Source of the DNA: Blasia pusilla
Taxonomy: Eukaryota > Marchantiophyta > Marchantiopsida > Blasiales
NCBI GenBank assembly: GCA_050084515.1
Contig: CM114273.1
Coordinates: forward strand, 25,978,001-26,042,000
Length of the DNA stretch: 64,000 bases
Direction of reading: 5' to 3'
Part shown: in pieces, positions 23,101 to 33,448 of the stretch
Position numbering within the stretch: the stretch's first letter is position 1
Layout: every line of letters begins with the position of its first letter
The notes under the pieces: generated by a model
Told to the model about the DNA's origin: nothing
The model's input: the letters and a program-made list of their open reading frames with translations, nothing else
Database searches by the model: none
Program-made: the position numbers and the translations under genes

Positions 23101-24248
23101 GGAGGAGGGTATTTGAGTGTTAGATCTCTTTGGAGGGATTAGTACCGGGTTAGCTGCTGTTTTGCAGGCAAGAGTGCGAGTACAACAGTACCTGTATGTG
23201 GAGAGTGATGCTGTTGCAAGGCGCATCTCACTACGACATGTGGCGCAGTTACGCCTACGTTTTCTTGACTTATTGTCTGCGTCCGTGGTATAGGGGTACC
23301 AGAGTTCCCTACCGAGGGATATTTCATTGTTGGGGGCGCAGTACTTAGAGCAGGTAGGGACCATTGATTTGGTCATTTCCGGTTGGCCATGTCAAGGCCA
23401 ATCGAGTGCTGGACGAGGCAGCGGGTTGGGTGAGACTTGGTCCAGGTTGTTTTGGGAGATGTTGAGGGTCTTACGGCAATTACAGGAGCACCAGTCTTGT
23501 TCTCCAGCCTACATTGTGGAGAATGTGCCGATCTTAGGAGACTCCAGGTCACGGGTGGTGGCGAGTACTCATCAGGTGCGTGCCTGGATCGGCCCAGCTG
23601 TGTTCTTGGATGCGGTGAGTGGAGGTTCTAGAGCTCATCGCTCACGTCTATGGTGGACCAACTTGGTGCCCCATGCGGTGTTACGGAGGGCGTATGCGAG
23701 AGTGGAGCGCCCCTCCCATTTGTTAGTGGATTCCATTTTTGGATCCAGGTCGTCGATCATAGGCAATGAGGCACGATGATCGACCACCGTTGATTGTGGT
23801 CAACAGGGTAGGCAGGCCGCGGGCAGCCTTGCCCATGTTTGTGAGTTTTCCCGCTTCCTATGCATACAAGGAGGCCGATCGTGGCTTGGTTTGGGATGAC
23901 CAGGTTTAGTGGTTGGTGAAGCCCAACGCCGATGAGAGAGAGCGAGCGATGGGATTTCCCACAGGAGTGATGGAAGTACCGTCAGTGTGAGAGGCATCAC
24001 GATGCCATGTCTTGGGTCAGGCGATGGACCTTAACTCCTTGACATGGATCCTCAGCCTGGGAGTGGTTGAGCAGCGTCGTATGAGATCGCGACAGATCAC
24101 AGCGGTTGCGTTGGTGAGCCCAATGCCTACCGAGACGGTGGAGGCAAAGGCTGGGAGGGCGAGACCCGAGGAGACCTACACACCAGGGGAGATCGGGAGA
24201 GACACCCTTGGAGTTCTTGAGATGTTTTGCAAGTACGCCAAGAGATGA
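23101..24248 (+). pseudogene. DNMT3-like cytosine-C5 DNA methyltransferase domain inside the Gypsy polyprotein
   Basis: Motifs in canonical order: I (SAM binding) VLDLFGGISTGLAAV at 23,117; IV with the catalytic cysteine SGWPCQGQSSAGRG (Cys codon 23,390-23,392); VI ENVP (23,519-23,530); VIII SRAHRSRLWWTNL (about 23,627-23,665); IX-like ERERAMGFPTG (about 23,930); X HVLGQAMDLNSLTWIL (about 24,005). The order is not permuted, unlike plant DRM enzymes, and the VIII block with preceding FLDAVS and AHR-R-W-NL is most like DNMT3. Product: 5-methylcytosine in DNA, from S-adenosylmethionine. Disrupted by TGA 23,114, TAG 23,291, a frameshift near 23,770, TAG 23,907 and TGA 23,988; all key catalytic residues remain. 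It sits between protease and RT, so it is a cargo domain of the element, not a host gene. Confidence 0.87.
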
Positions 24249-24388
24249 TAGCCACAACATCGAGCATGGTTCTAGACACTGCACGTGGAGGAGATCAGAG
24301 TTGGCAGTTAGTTGCAAGAGAGCAGCTGAGTGTTCTTGTTTGAGACGGGGTTGCACCATAGCAACCACCGATACCCGCGCCGGAGAGT

Positions 24389-24393
24389 CCTAC
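24389..24393. repeat. Target site duplication, left copy (CCTAC)
   Basis: CCTAC here and at 31,742-31,746 bracket the nested chromovirus exactly, the 5-bp duplication typical of LTR element insertion. Joining across it restores continuity of the outer element's coding strand. Confidence 0.88.
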
Positions 24394-25397
24394 TATCGCG
24401 CCCCTACTCTCCTTGAACGTCAATCTTTAGTTTTGCAGAAGCGTACGTTCAGTAGGTCACAAACTCATCGCTGATCTGCACCCAAACACACACTCTCGTT
24501 AGTCAGGTCTGGGTCCATCAGCGTTCCAACCCACCGAGTCCTCAACTCGGCATCTCATCAAGCTCAACCTTCCTTAGTTCCTAGTTTCCAAAACATGGCA
24601 AGTCCTTCAAGACTTGGAATAGACTTCCTGGTTAGTCCAAGGATCTGAAACGGCACTTGCGCGCCTAGCGATCCCAACTGTTCAACGGTCCTCGGGTGAG
24701 TTCCGAACCGAGACCCAAGTAATTGAGTCGCGGAGTGGAATCCAAGAGGGATGTCTAAAATCGCCTCAATGGACTTGGTGCAGGTTTTCCAACCCAACCC
24801 CCAAACTCGCATTCCGTTCCATGCCCTTGAGCCGCCCCGCGGCGCCCAAAGTGGGGTTTGGGTTCCAAGCACTCTCGGAGACCTTCCCCCTTACTAATAC
24901 TTCTGGGGTTCTCCAATAACCCCTCCCCTTTGGGAAAAGAGGGTCGGGCCCTTCATTGTGGCGCTCAACCCGACTCCACTTACAGTCGTTTTCGGGTTGT
25001 ATCTCGGCCATTGCTTATGCGTTTGCAGCGATCTTTGGTGCGTTTGGACCGACTCTCCATAAGCTTTCCAACGCACCCTTATTTGCTCCAAACGCATCTT
25101 GGCGCTAAAAGTTATGGCCATAAATATAGTCGGAAACTTTCAAACGCTAGTGGCGTTCCAAACCCGGATCTTTCCTTTGGCAACCCACTTCCTAGACTCG
25201 ACTTCTTTCAAGTCTCAATCTGCGTTTGGTCCAAGTTTCTCAGTCGTGACCATAACACCTTGAAACGCGACTCCTCGCTCGCGTCTCGTCTCTTGTCTCC
25301 TCTTTGAGACAACTCCAACGCGCAAACCATCTTAGCGTGAGCCCGCTAATGTTTCGATGTTCCGCTTGGCACTTGTTTGGTCATGAGGGTCGCAACA
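24394..25397 (-). repeat. Chromovirus 3' LTR (1,004 bp)
   Basis: Same length as 30,738-31,741. Minus-strand ends are TGTTGCGACCC at 25,397 and, at 24,394, GGGGCGCGATA (the usual terminal CA has changed). The purine tract AAGAGGGGTGAG (25,398-25,410) lies just inside it. Confidence 0.93.
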
Positions 25398-25410
25398 CTC
25401 ACCCCTCTTT
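25398..25410 (-). other. Polypurine tract of the chromovirus
   Basis: Minus-strand AAAGAGGGGTGAG directly before the 3' LTR; primer for plus-strand DNA synthesis in this element type. Confidence 0.75.
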
Positions 25411-26088
25411 AAGAGGTTGATGCCCTCATCAACGCAAACCTTTATTATGTCAAGTCTCCTGGGCAGCCTATCCCTTGACATTGAATTGCGTTCTGGTGGC
25501 TAACCCGCAATTCCTCTTAGTCTCTAGTTGTCACTTTGCCCCACTTAGAATTATTAGCCTCTCCTCTTTGATAAGCCTGGACTAGTTCCAAGGAACTAAC
25601 CTATCAAATAAGCTAACTAAGTGTGCAACCTTAGACTCTCTTGACTCATTACTGTAAACATCACACCTCTTTACCTGATCCACAAATCGTACTACTTTTG
25701 GGTCGCTCTCGTATTCGACTTAGGCGCGTCACTAAGTTTACTTATGTGGCCACAAGTAAGATCATCCCAAGCCCCAAGACAGACTTCATCTGCCCCGCCG
25801 ACGCTAGGGCAAGCCCGAGTGTAATCTAACACAAGGTCCTGTTCTAGGTGCTTATCCACATACGAGCTCTCACCTCAAATACTCCTTGTCTGTCCTCTTG
25901 TCGTACATTCTAAGCCTATGATGAACGACTCATAGCCATGCATTACCACATACAAATTGCAATCAACACTGGTATCGAATCTCCAAATCCATACACTCCT
26001 TTATTGCAACACTAGCATATTCTAGTTACAACGGCCTTCGGCCCAAGATTCCACTGGTTACAAGTCATGTCTCTAGCTTCTCCTTGTA

Positions 26089-26672
26089 CTAACGTATGTG
26101 CTTCGCTTGTGTTCGCTTGAAGTCACGCAACAACTCTTGCGCGTGTTCCAAATCCACCTCCGCAATCCAAGTCGCCTCCTTCACATGGTAGCCCTTCCAT
26201 TTTACCAAGTATTCATACTTGTTGGCCCGACGCCTCAAACGTAAGATGGTCTCCACCTCAAACTCCGGCTCTTCATTTACGATGACCGGGTGCGGTCTCA
26301 CCATCTGTCTCCGCTCGAAACCTCCATTATCTTGAAGATATTTCTTCAACAATGACACATGAAAGGTCGGGTGAATCTTGAACTCGTCCGGCAGCCTCAA
26401 CGTATACACATCCTCAAACGGGTTTGCCACAATCACATACGGTCCAAAGATACTTGGCGGGCGACACCATGAGACAACTCTTTCGGAAGAGTGAGATTCT
26501 TTACACTCAACCACACTTGTTCTCCAACTTGGAATCGTACTTGGCGCCGACTCTTGTTAGCATGCTTAACGTACCTCATTTGAGCCTTTGCAAGACTTCG
26601 CCTCGCGCGCTCTTCTTGTTCTCGCATCTCTACCAACAAACCTTCTGCCGTCGCTTGTCGTGTTTGTGCCAA
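26089..26672 (-). pseudogene. Chromovirus integrase tail with chromodomain
   Basis: The frame 26,672-26,433 ends the integrase (QVGEQVWLSVKNL). The frame 26,514-26,089 gives FGPYVIVANPFEDVYTLRLP, FHVSLLKKY and then the chromodomain FEVETILRLRRRANKYEYLV, KWKGYHVKEATWIAEVDL, ELLRDF. This is the chromodomain found at the C-terminus of chromoviruses, known to direct integration to chromatin carrying particular histone marks. The stop after AKHIR at 26,089 is the natural polyprotein end. Confidence 0.87.
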
Positions 26673-26912
26673 TGTAGTACCCTTCGAAAGGGCTAGATCA
26701 AGAGGCCCTTATGGCTCTCGTCCATTTTCGAGGAGAAACGGAGATTCTCGATTGCAGAATCTTGATCGAGTTGTAGCGATATTCCGCCATGCTCACCACT
26801 TGACCCAATCGCGTTGATCAAACCGACATAATTCCTTAAATCTTGATTCACGATAGAGTTTACCTTTTCGGTCTGTCCATCCGTCTGTGGGTGGAAAGTC
26901 AGATCTTGAAAC

Positions 26913-27962
26913 TCAGCTTGGTCTTAAACCTTTCGAACAAGTGCTTCGAAAAGCGGTAAACTTTGGATCCCGATCTGAAACAATGCTCCTTTGCAAACCA
27001 TGAGCACGCCACCAGCTATCGAGGAATAGTTGCGCCGTCATATACGCCGTTGCGGAATCCACCGTCGGCACGAATCTCACCAACTTGCTAAACCGATCAA
27101 CAATCACAAGTATAGCGTTGTATCCCTCAGATTCCGGAAGACTCGTGATGAAATCCATACTCACACTTTGCAAGGGTCCTTCTGGGATCGGCAAGGGATG
27201 CAGCAAGCCCTGTTTCTTATCATAAGAGACTCGATTCGCTTGGCAGGTCACACAGGTCTTCACATATTGAGCAACATCCTCTTTCATGTTGGGCCAGAAG
27301 AACCGCTTCGACAGAGCAACTAGCGTAGATTTCTCTCCTTTATGTCTTGCCAAGGGCCCGTCGTGACATTCCACTAACACCTTGGTTCGCATCCTGCCTT
27401 GCCCTACATAGATCCTACTCTGTTTGAACCTTAGTAAACCGTGCCTCAAACTTATGTTGGCCACCTTCTCACCCTGCTTCAACTTCCTCACGTATTCCCT
27501 TGCTTGAGCATCCTTCATATATCCTTCACGAATCCTTCTTTCCAGATCGGTTTCTTTAGGGAACATTGCTCTCAAGACCTGTGTCGTCGATGGCATGTGT
27601 TCCTCTTTGCGACTTAACGCATCCGGAATCACATTATCTTTACCTGGCTTGTGAATCAACTCAACATCCATCAGCGCCAAGGTATCATGCCATCGCAGTT
27701 GTTTCGGTGTCACTCGATCCTGGGTCTCAAAATACTTGAGTGATATATTATCGGTGAATACTCGAGTCCTGTGGAGCCCTAGATAATGCCGCCACTTCCT
27801 CAAGCAATGTACCACCGCGAACAACTCTTTCTCGTGAGTAGGCCATCTCCTTTCAGTATCGCTAAGCTTCTTGCTCTCATATGCCACCGGTCTCCCTTCT
27901 TGCACCAACATTCCTGCAACCGCGAAATCACTAGCATCGGTATGCACTTGACGGTTTGTCAA
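26913..27962 (-). pseudogene. Chromovirus RNase H and integrase
   Basis: One 349-codon frame: RNase H (VHTDASDFAVAGMLV, THEKELFAVVHCLRKWRHYL, FTDNISLKYF, WHDTLALMDVELIHKPG, DALSR), then the integrase with its zinc-binding HHCC region (GPLARHKGEKSTLVAL...CVTCQANR), the core with MDFITSLPESEGYNAILVIVDRFSK and VSDRDPKFTA. The first two core aspartates are present; the frame is lost before the last glutamate. The integrase inserts the DNA copy. Confidence 0.87.
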
Positions 27963-27974
27963 ACTCGGCAGACT

Positions 27975-28866
27975 TCAACATGGTTCTGCGATAGAATGCT
28001 TCACTCGGTTGAATGCCTCATTAACTTCCTGGGTCCAAGTCGTGTTGGCAAACTTTGCTGTCCAATCCGTGAGAGGTCTAACAATACCTGAAAAGTTTTT
28101 TACATAAGTACGATAAAACTGCACCGCACCTATGAACCTCCTCATCCCCTTTACAGTGGATGGGGGTTCCCACTCAGAAATTGCCTTCACCTTCTCCATG
28201 TCTGGACTGACGCCATCTGCACTGACCACGTGACCCAAGAATTTGATCTTACTCAAACCAAATTCGCTCTTCTCTACATTCGCATACAGCTGATTTGCCC
28301 TTAGCTTAGACAAGATTGCTCTCACATGTCGAACGTGCTCCTCTAGTGACTTCGAATAGATAAGTATGTCATCGATATAGATGATAACATACTCATCCAT
28401 TTCCTTGTGAAAAATGGAGTTCATCAATGTGGTGAACGTTGGAGGCGCGTTACATAGACCGAAAGGCATCACTACAAACTCAAAGGACCGTATCTCGTCA
28501 CGACGCAATCTTCTCCACATCCGCCCGGCAATCCGAATCTGGTAATATCGACTTCAAGTCAATCCCCTACTGAAATATCTCGCGCTGCCAGCCTATCAAA
28601 GAGATCATCTATCCTCGGAAGAGGATAATTGTTCGAACCGTCACTTTGTTCGGTGCGGTAATCAAACACTGACCTCATCTTTCCATCCTTCTTCTTTACA
28701 AAGAGAACAGTGCTCCATAAGGTGACTTGCTAGTCCTAATGTAACCCTTTTCCAAGAGCTCACTTAAGCTGCTTTTTCAATTCAAGAAGTTCCTCTGATT
28801 CAACCTATATGGTGCTTTTGAAGGCGGTTGGGAACAGGTATGATCTCTATCTTATGATCTACGGCT
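27975..28866 (-). pseudogene. Chromovirus reverse transcriptase
   Basis: The well-preserved part (28,520-27,975) has FEFVVMPFGLCNAPPTF, YIDDILIYS (catalytic YIDD intact), HVVSADGVSPDMEKV and GAVQFYRTYVKNFS, the order typical of Gypsy RT. The N-terminal third (28,866-28,520) is readable only in pieces on the minus strand because of indels. It copies element RNA to DNA. Confidence 0.87.
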
Positions 28867-29063
28867 CTATCGGCGGCAATTCAGTCGAAGCTCATTTGTC
28901 AAGACATCCTCAAATTCCTTGACCACTTCTGGAGTGGTTGGGACTCCTTCAAAGCAAAGTGTCATGATCTCTGCGTATCGCTTGTAGCCTCCTCCACTTG
29001 TCTCATCAAGCGAGAGAAATCCATCCTCCAACTCAGTCATGCTCCTCCTTGTGATCGAGTTCA

Positions 29064-29927
29064 CTAACTCCATTTTCGCTGGAACCTCACGGACCAACCA
29101 CTTTGTAACCGTTTGCCTTTTAGCAAGACGCTCAACCTCAAGGGTCTACGTCTTAACTCCACCTCATACGCATCTAGGAATGTATTCCCCAAAACCCCGT
29201 CAATGCCATCCATTTCGCACACAGTGAAATTCTCCTTCAACTCGAATACCCCGCATCCTATTGTCAAACCCAAGACCAAATCAGAAGTTCGATGAGACTT
29301 GCCTCCTGCAAATCCTACTCGAATGGGCTTGTCCGCCTTAGAGGTAGACATCCCCAGTTCCTTCACGATTCTCGGGCTTAGGAAGGAGTGCAAAGCACCT
29401 GTATCCACGAGCAACAACACATTGCGATCAGCAATCTTGGATCTTAGGTACACCAAATTGTGCGTCCTCTTGGTGACTTGAAGGGACGTCTCGAGATCGC
29501 CCGCCAACAGATGCTTAGCAGCAAATGCAATCATACTCCCATTACTAACCTTCGGTTTTGAACACCCTTTCGACAGGTGCCCCGGTTCGCCACAGGTGTA
29601 GCATACGACCTTGCCGTTCCCTGACTTTGAGTGTTGTCCTCCTTTCGGTTTCGCATGAAGTTCCACTCGTTTTGCTGCCGGGGCAGACGACTCTCTTGGT
29701 TCGTGCTGGCCCCCACTCCAGCCTCTTTTGAACGCCTCCTTATTTTTCGACTTCTTCGAAAAAACTTTTGGCTCGAAGGGTTTCTGGGTTTGGACCTCAT
29801 CGTCCCCAATCCGCTCCACTAGCTTCAGAAGATCTGCGCAGGTCTCTGGCAACGTCGGCATTCGGTAAAGGGCCTTTTTATTTCGGCTTGAGTCCACTAA
29901 TGAAGATAGCCTTCTTCGCGTGCTCAT
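29064..29927 (-). pseudogene. Chromovirus gag end, zinc knuckle and aspartic protease
   Basis: A single 287-codon frame carries LPETCADLLKLVERIGDDE, the zinc knuckle CYTCGEPGHLSKGC and the protease motif LLLVDTGALHSFLS (catalytic Asp in DTGA) followed by DGIDGVLGNTFLDAYEVEL, the second conserved block of the retropepsin fold. It would process the polyprotein. The frame continues to 29,064, then shifts before RT. Confidence 0.85.
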
Positions 29928-30594
29928 CCATCTTTGGACTAGAAGTCAGTTTCGCACTAAACTCCCTCACATACGCGCTTAAGGAACCACTCTGTTGCAT
30001 CCGCACGCATTCCACCGTGTCGCGCAACCCTTGATACTCCGGAGTGAACCGATCCCCAATCAACTCCTTGAACTCCTCCCAACTCGAGGTGAGGTGACTC
30101 GCCGCCTGAGATATTCCTCTCGTTGAGCTGTCCCACCATTGTAGAGCATGATCCTTGAGAAATGCGGCTACCGTCACCTTGTCTGCTCGGCGACCCTCTG
30201 CGCCTCGAAATCTGATTCGATTCCGTAAGGAAATCCTTCACTTTCATGGCGCCCCACTCGAGTGAATGGCGTGGCGAGTTGTCTTCTTGAGCTTTTTGCC
30301 CCTTTGGGTTTGAGTGGCCTCTAACTCTGCAATCTATTTGCTTTGCTGGGACATCTGCTCCACCAACACCTTCAACAAGTCCAACGTCTGGCTCGACTCG
30401 GTCCGTTCCCCTGAGTTTGGGCCCACTGGCCCCGCGGAAGGATTCGCCTCCGGCACGTCCTCACGACTGGCGTTCAGCTCTTCGGGAGTCTCCGTCTCCT
30501 CTATAGCTTCACGGTCCGGCATTGGTTCCTCTCTTGGTTCACGTCGCTTGATTCGGCGCTTCTTGGGTTGTTCTCCCTCGATCGCCATTTCCAA
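29878..30594 (-). pseudogene. Chromovirus gag (capsid region)
   Basis: The ATG at 30,594 opens a charged head (KKRRIKRREPREEPMPDRE) ending in VEQMSQQSK; a stop follows at 30,334. The capsid domain lies in 30,177-29,878 with ALQWWDSSTR, WEEFKELIGDRFTPEY and AYVREFSAKLTS, the retrotransposon gag signature. One stop and frame changes near 30,330, 30,200 and 29,880 interrupt it. Confidence 0.8.
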
Positions 30595-30723
30595 GCCAAC
30601 TCACTCAGATCTCCTCCTCGTTTCTTGCGTCCCTCCTCGAGCGTCCGAGTCTAGCCGCTACCTTGAAATTTCCCAAGCGTCCGGCTGATCCCATGACCCC
30701 AAGTTCTCGCTCACCAAGGATTA

Positions 30724-30735
30724 GCTCTAATACCA
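30724..30735 (-). other. Primer binding site for initiator tRNA-Met
   Basis: Minus-strand TGGTATTAGAGC, two bases inside the 5' LTR, differs at one position from the common plant initiator-Met primer site TGGTATCAGAGC. This fixes the element's orientation. Confidence 0.85.
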
Positions 30736-30737
30736 CT

Positions 30738-31741
30738 TGTTGCGCCCCTACTCTCCTTGAACGTCAATCTTTAGTTTTGCGGAAGCGTACGTTCAGTAGG
30801 TCACGAACTCATCGCTGATCTGCACCCAAACACGCACTCTCGTTAGTCGGGTCTGGGTCAATCAGCGTTCCAACCCACCAAGTCCTCAACTCGGCATCTC
30901 ATCAAGCTCAACCTTCCTTAGTTCCTAGTTTCCAAAACATGGCAAGTCCTTCAAGACTTGGAATAGACTTCCTGGTTAGTCCAAGGATCTGAAACGGCAC
31001 TTGCGCGCCTAGCAATCCCAACTGTTCAACGGTCCTCAGGTGAGTTCCAAACTGAGACCCAAGTAATTGAGTCGTGGGGTGGAATCCAAGAGGGATGTCT
31101 AAAATCGCCTCAATGGACTTGGTGCAGGTTTTCCAACCCAACCCCCAAACTCGCGTTTCGTTCCATGCCCTTGAGCCGCCCCGCGGCGCCCAAAGTGGGG
31201 TTTGGGTTCCAAGCACTCTCGGAGACCTTCCCCCTTACTATTACTTCTGGGGTTCTCCAATAACCCCTCCCCTTTGGGAAAAGAGGGTCGGGCCCTTCAT
31301 TGTGGCCCTCAACCCGACTCCACTTACAGTCGTTTTCGGGTTGTATCTCGGCCGTTACTTATGCGTTTGCAGCAATCTTTGGTGCGTTTGGACCGACTCT
31401 CTATAAGCTTTCCAACGCATTCTTATTTGCTCCAAACGCATCTCGGCGCTAAAAGTTATGGCCATAAATACAGTCGGAAACTCTCAAATGCTAGTGGCGT
31501 TCCAAATCCGGATCTTTCTTTTGGCAACCCACTTCCTAGACTCGACTTCTTTCAAGTCTCAATCCGCGTTTGGTCCAGGTTTCTCAGTCGTGACCATAAC
31601 ACCTTGAAACGTGACTCCTCGCTCGCGTCTCGTCTCTTGTCTCCTCTTTGAGACAACTCCAACGCGCAAACCATCTTAGCGTGAGCCCGCTAATGTTTCG
31701 ATGTTCCGCTTGGCACTTGTTTGGTCATGAGGGTCGCGACA
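30738..31741 (-). repeat. Chromovirus 5' LTR (1,004 bp)
   Basis: Minus strand begins TGTCGCGACC at 31,741 and ends GGGGCGCAACA at 30,738, a perfect TG...CA LTR. The promoter of the element should lie here, but I see no confident TATA box. Confidence 0.93.
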
Positions 31742-31746
31742 CCTAC
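31742..31746. repeat. Target site duplication, right copy (CCTAC)
   Basis: Second copy of the 5-bp duplication at 24,389-24,393; the outer element resumes immediately after. Confidence 0.88.
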
Positions 31747-33415
31747 CGTAGTCACTATGGAGACTTGGGAGCTTGATATAGGCCCTAAGTTGACAGGAGG
31801 AGAGCGGCGTTGGATACATCAGTTCCTCAGGACTTATAGAAGCAACTTTGCGTTTAGCATGGAGGATTTGGGTACGCAAAAGGGACCGGCGATCCGCATT
31901 GAGCTGTCGAGTGATACAAGGATCTTCCGACGACCTTACACGTACAGTGATATGGAGAGGGCTCTGATTCAGAGTAGGAGCCATGACTTGGTTGGAGCAG
32001 GACTAGTGGAGATGTTGCATGGGGAGTATGCATCTGCCACTATCATGCTCGCCAAGAAGGATGTGCACGGCAACTGGACGGATAGGCGGATGTGTGGGGA
32101 TTACCGACTTATCAATCGGCAGACAAAGTCTAATAGGTATGCCATGCCCACCCCTAAGGAGATCTTTGATGCGATTGATCACGCAAAGGTCTTCAGTTCA
32201 TTGGATTTTCGAGCCGGATACCATCGGCTGCCTATAAGATTGGAGGGCAGGAAGAAGACGGCATTTTGGGGCATCGATCCTCACGGGAAGGATTGTTTGT
32301 ACCAGTGGCGGTTCTGACCATTTGGGTTAAAGAACGCCCCGGCTTAGTTTCAGAGGGTCATGGATAGGATCTTGGCTGGTCTGGATTTTGCTAGGTGTTA
32401 TATTGATGACATCGTAGTCTTTAGTGCCACGGTTGAGGAGCATGAGCGACATCTAGAGGAGGTGTTTCGACGATTGCAATTACATGGGCTGAAGCTACAT
32501 CCATGCAAGTGCAAGTTCTTCTATGACCAGATTGAGTACTTGGGTCATACAATATACCCAGGGGGCCTTGGTGTTTAGCAGACGAAGGTAGAGGCTATCT
32601 CACGCATTCCACGCCCTACAAATGTGAGCCTTGTTCACGTATTCATGGGATTGGTGAACTTCTATCGGCTGTACGTCAAGGGATTCAGTTTGATTGAAAA
32701 GCCGCTGACCTTGCTGACTAAGGTGGATCACGAGTGGAATAAGGGGGATGAGTAGGATTGAGCATTTCAGTTGCTCAAGGACGGGTTGATGTCCGCGCCC
32801 ATCTTGAGGAGACCGATCAGGGGGCGTCCTTTCCAGTTTCACACATATTGGAGCATGTTGGGGCTTGGAGCGGTGCTCACCCAACATGATGATGAGGGTA
32901 GAGAGTTCGTGGTGGCTTATGTTAGCCACTCGAACAACACTGCAGAGGTGAAGTACAACTCGTATGAGGATGAGTGCTTGGTTGCGGTGTGGGCTGTCGC
33001 GCATTTCAGGTGTTACTTATTCGGCAACCCCTTTACCATCATCACTGATCATCAACCATTGAAGTGGTTGATGGAGTCCGACAAGCTTACAAAGAAGCTT
33101 GCGAGATGGGCTCTGTTGTTGCAGGAGTATGATTTTCAGGTGGTACATAGACCTGGGACGCTCAACCAAGATGCAAATGGGTTGAGTTGTAACCCATGCC
33201 CGACTCAACGAGATGGGACTGAAGCTCGATGGCATGGAGAGAGTGATGAGGAGTCAATGCCAGGATGGCACGCGTCAGCCTATTTAGGCATGTTGGTTAT
33301 GGAGAGCCAGAGTGTGGAGACTTCGGTGGCGAGGTCTAGTGGAGACTCCTTGGATCCCGAGGCCAGTGAGGAGACGACAAGTGGCCGAGATATTCATGAT
33401 GATGGAATAGTCTAG
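31742..33415 (+). pseudogene. RT and RNase H of the methyltransferase Gypsy element
   Basis: RT blocks: IGPKLTGGERRWIHQFL, MCGDYRLINRQT, FSSLDFRAGYHRLPI, PFGLKNAPA, CYIDDIVVFS (YIDD intact) and YLGHTIYP. RNase H: SAPILRRPIRGRPF, LGAVLTQHDDEGREFVVAY, YEDECLVAVWAVAHFRCYLF, TDHQPLKWLM, YDFQVVHRPG. Interrupted by TGA 32,315, TAG 32,345, TAG 32,576, TAG 32,753 and TGA 32,759, otherwise in one frame. The RNase H half (32,771-33,415) is fully open, followed by an acidic linker with TAG at 33,413. Confidence 0.87.
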
Positions 33416-33448
33416 GAGTACCTTTGTACTGGCAGCGTTGTAAGCACC

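Larger units (their letters stand above)
24394..31741 (-). mobile_element. Nested Ty3/Gypsy chromovirus, complete with both LTRs
   Basis: 7,348 bp, minus strand, with two 1,004-bp LTRs, initiator-Met primer site, polypurine tract, gag, protease, RT, RNase H, integrase and a C-terminal chromodomain. It is inserted into the methyltransferase Gypsy element between the methyltransferase and RT, so it is the younger of the two. LTRs are about 96.6% identical by eye, nearly all differences being transitions. Coding regions carry a few stops and shifts, so this copy is probably defective. Confidence 0.94.

Noticed and set aside
23101-24248. DNMT domain as an independent host gene
   Set aside because: It continues in the same direction between protease and RT of a Gypsy element, has no introns or host-like flanks, and the nested insert splits it from RT of the same element.
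26089-26514. Host chromodomain protein
   Set aside because: It is fused to a Gypsy integrase tail inside two matched LTRs.
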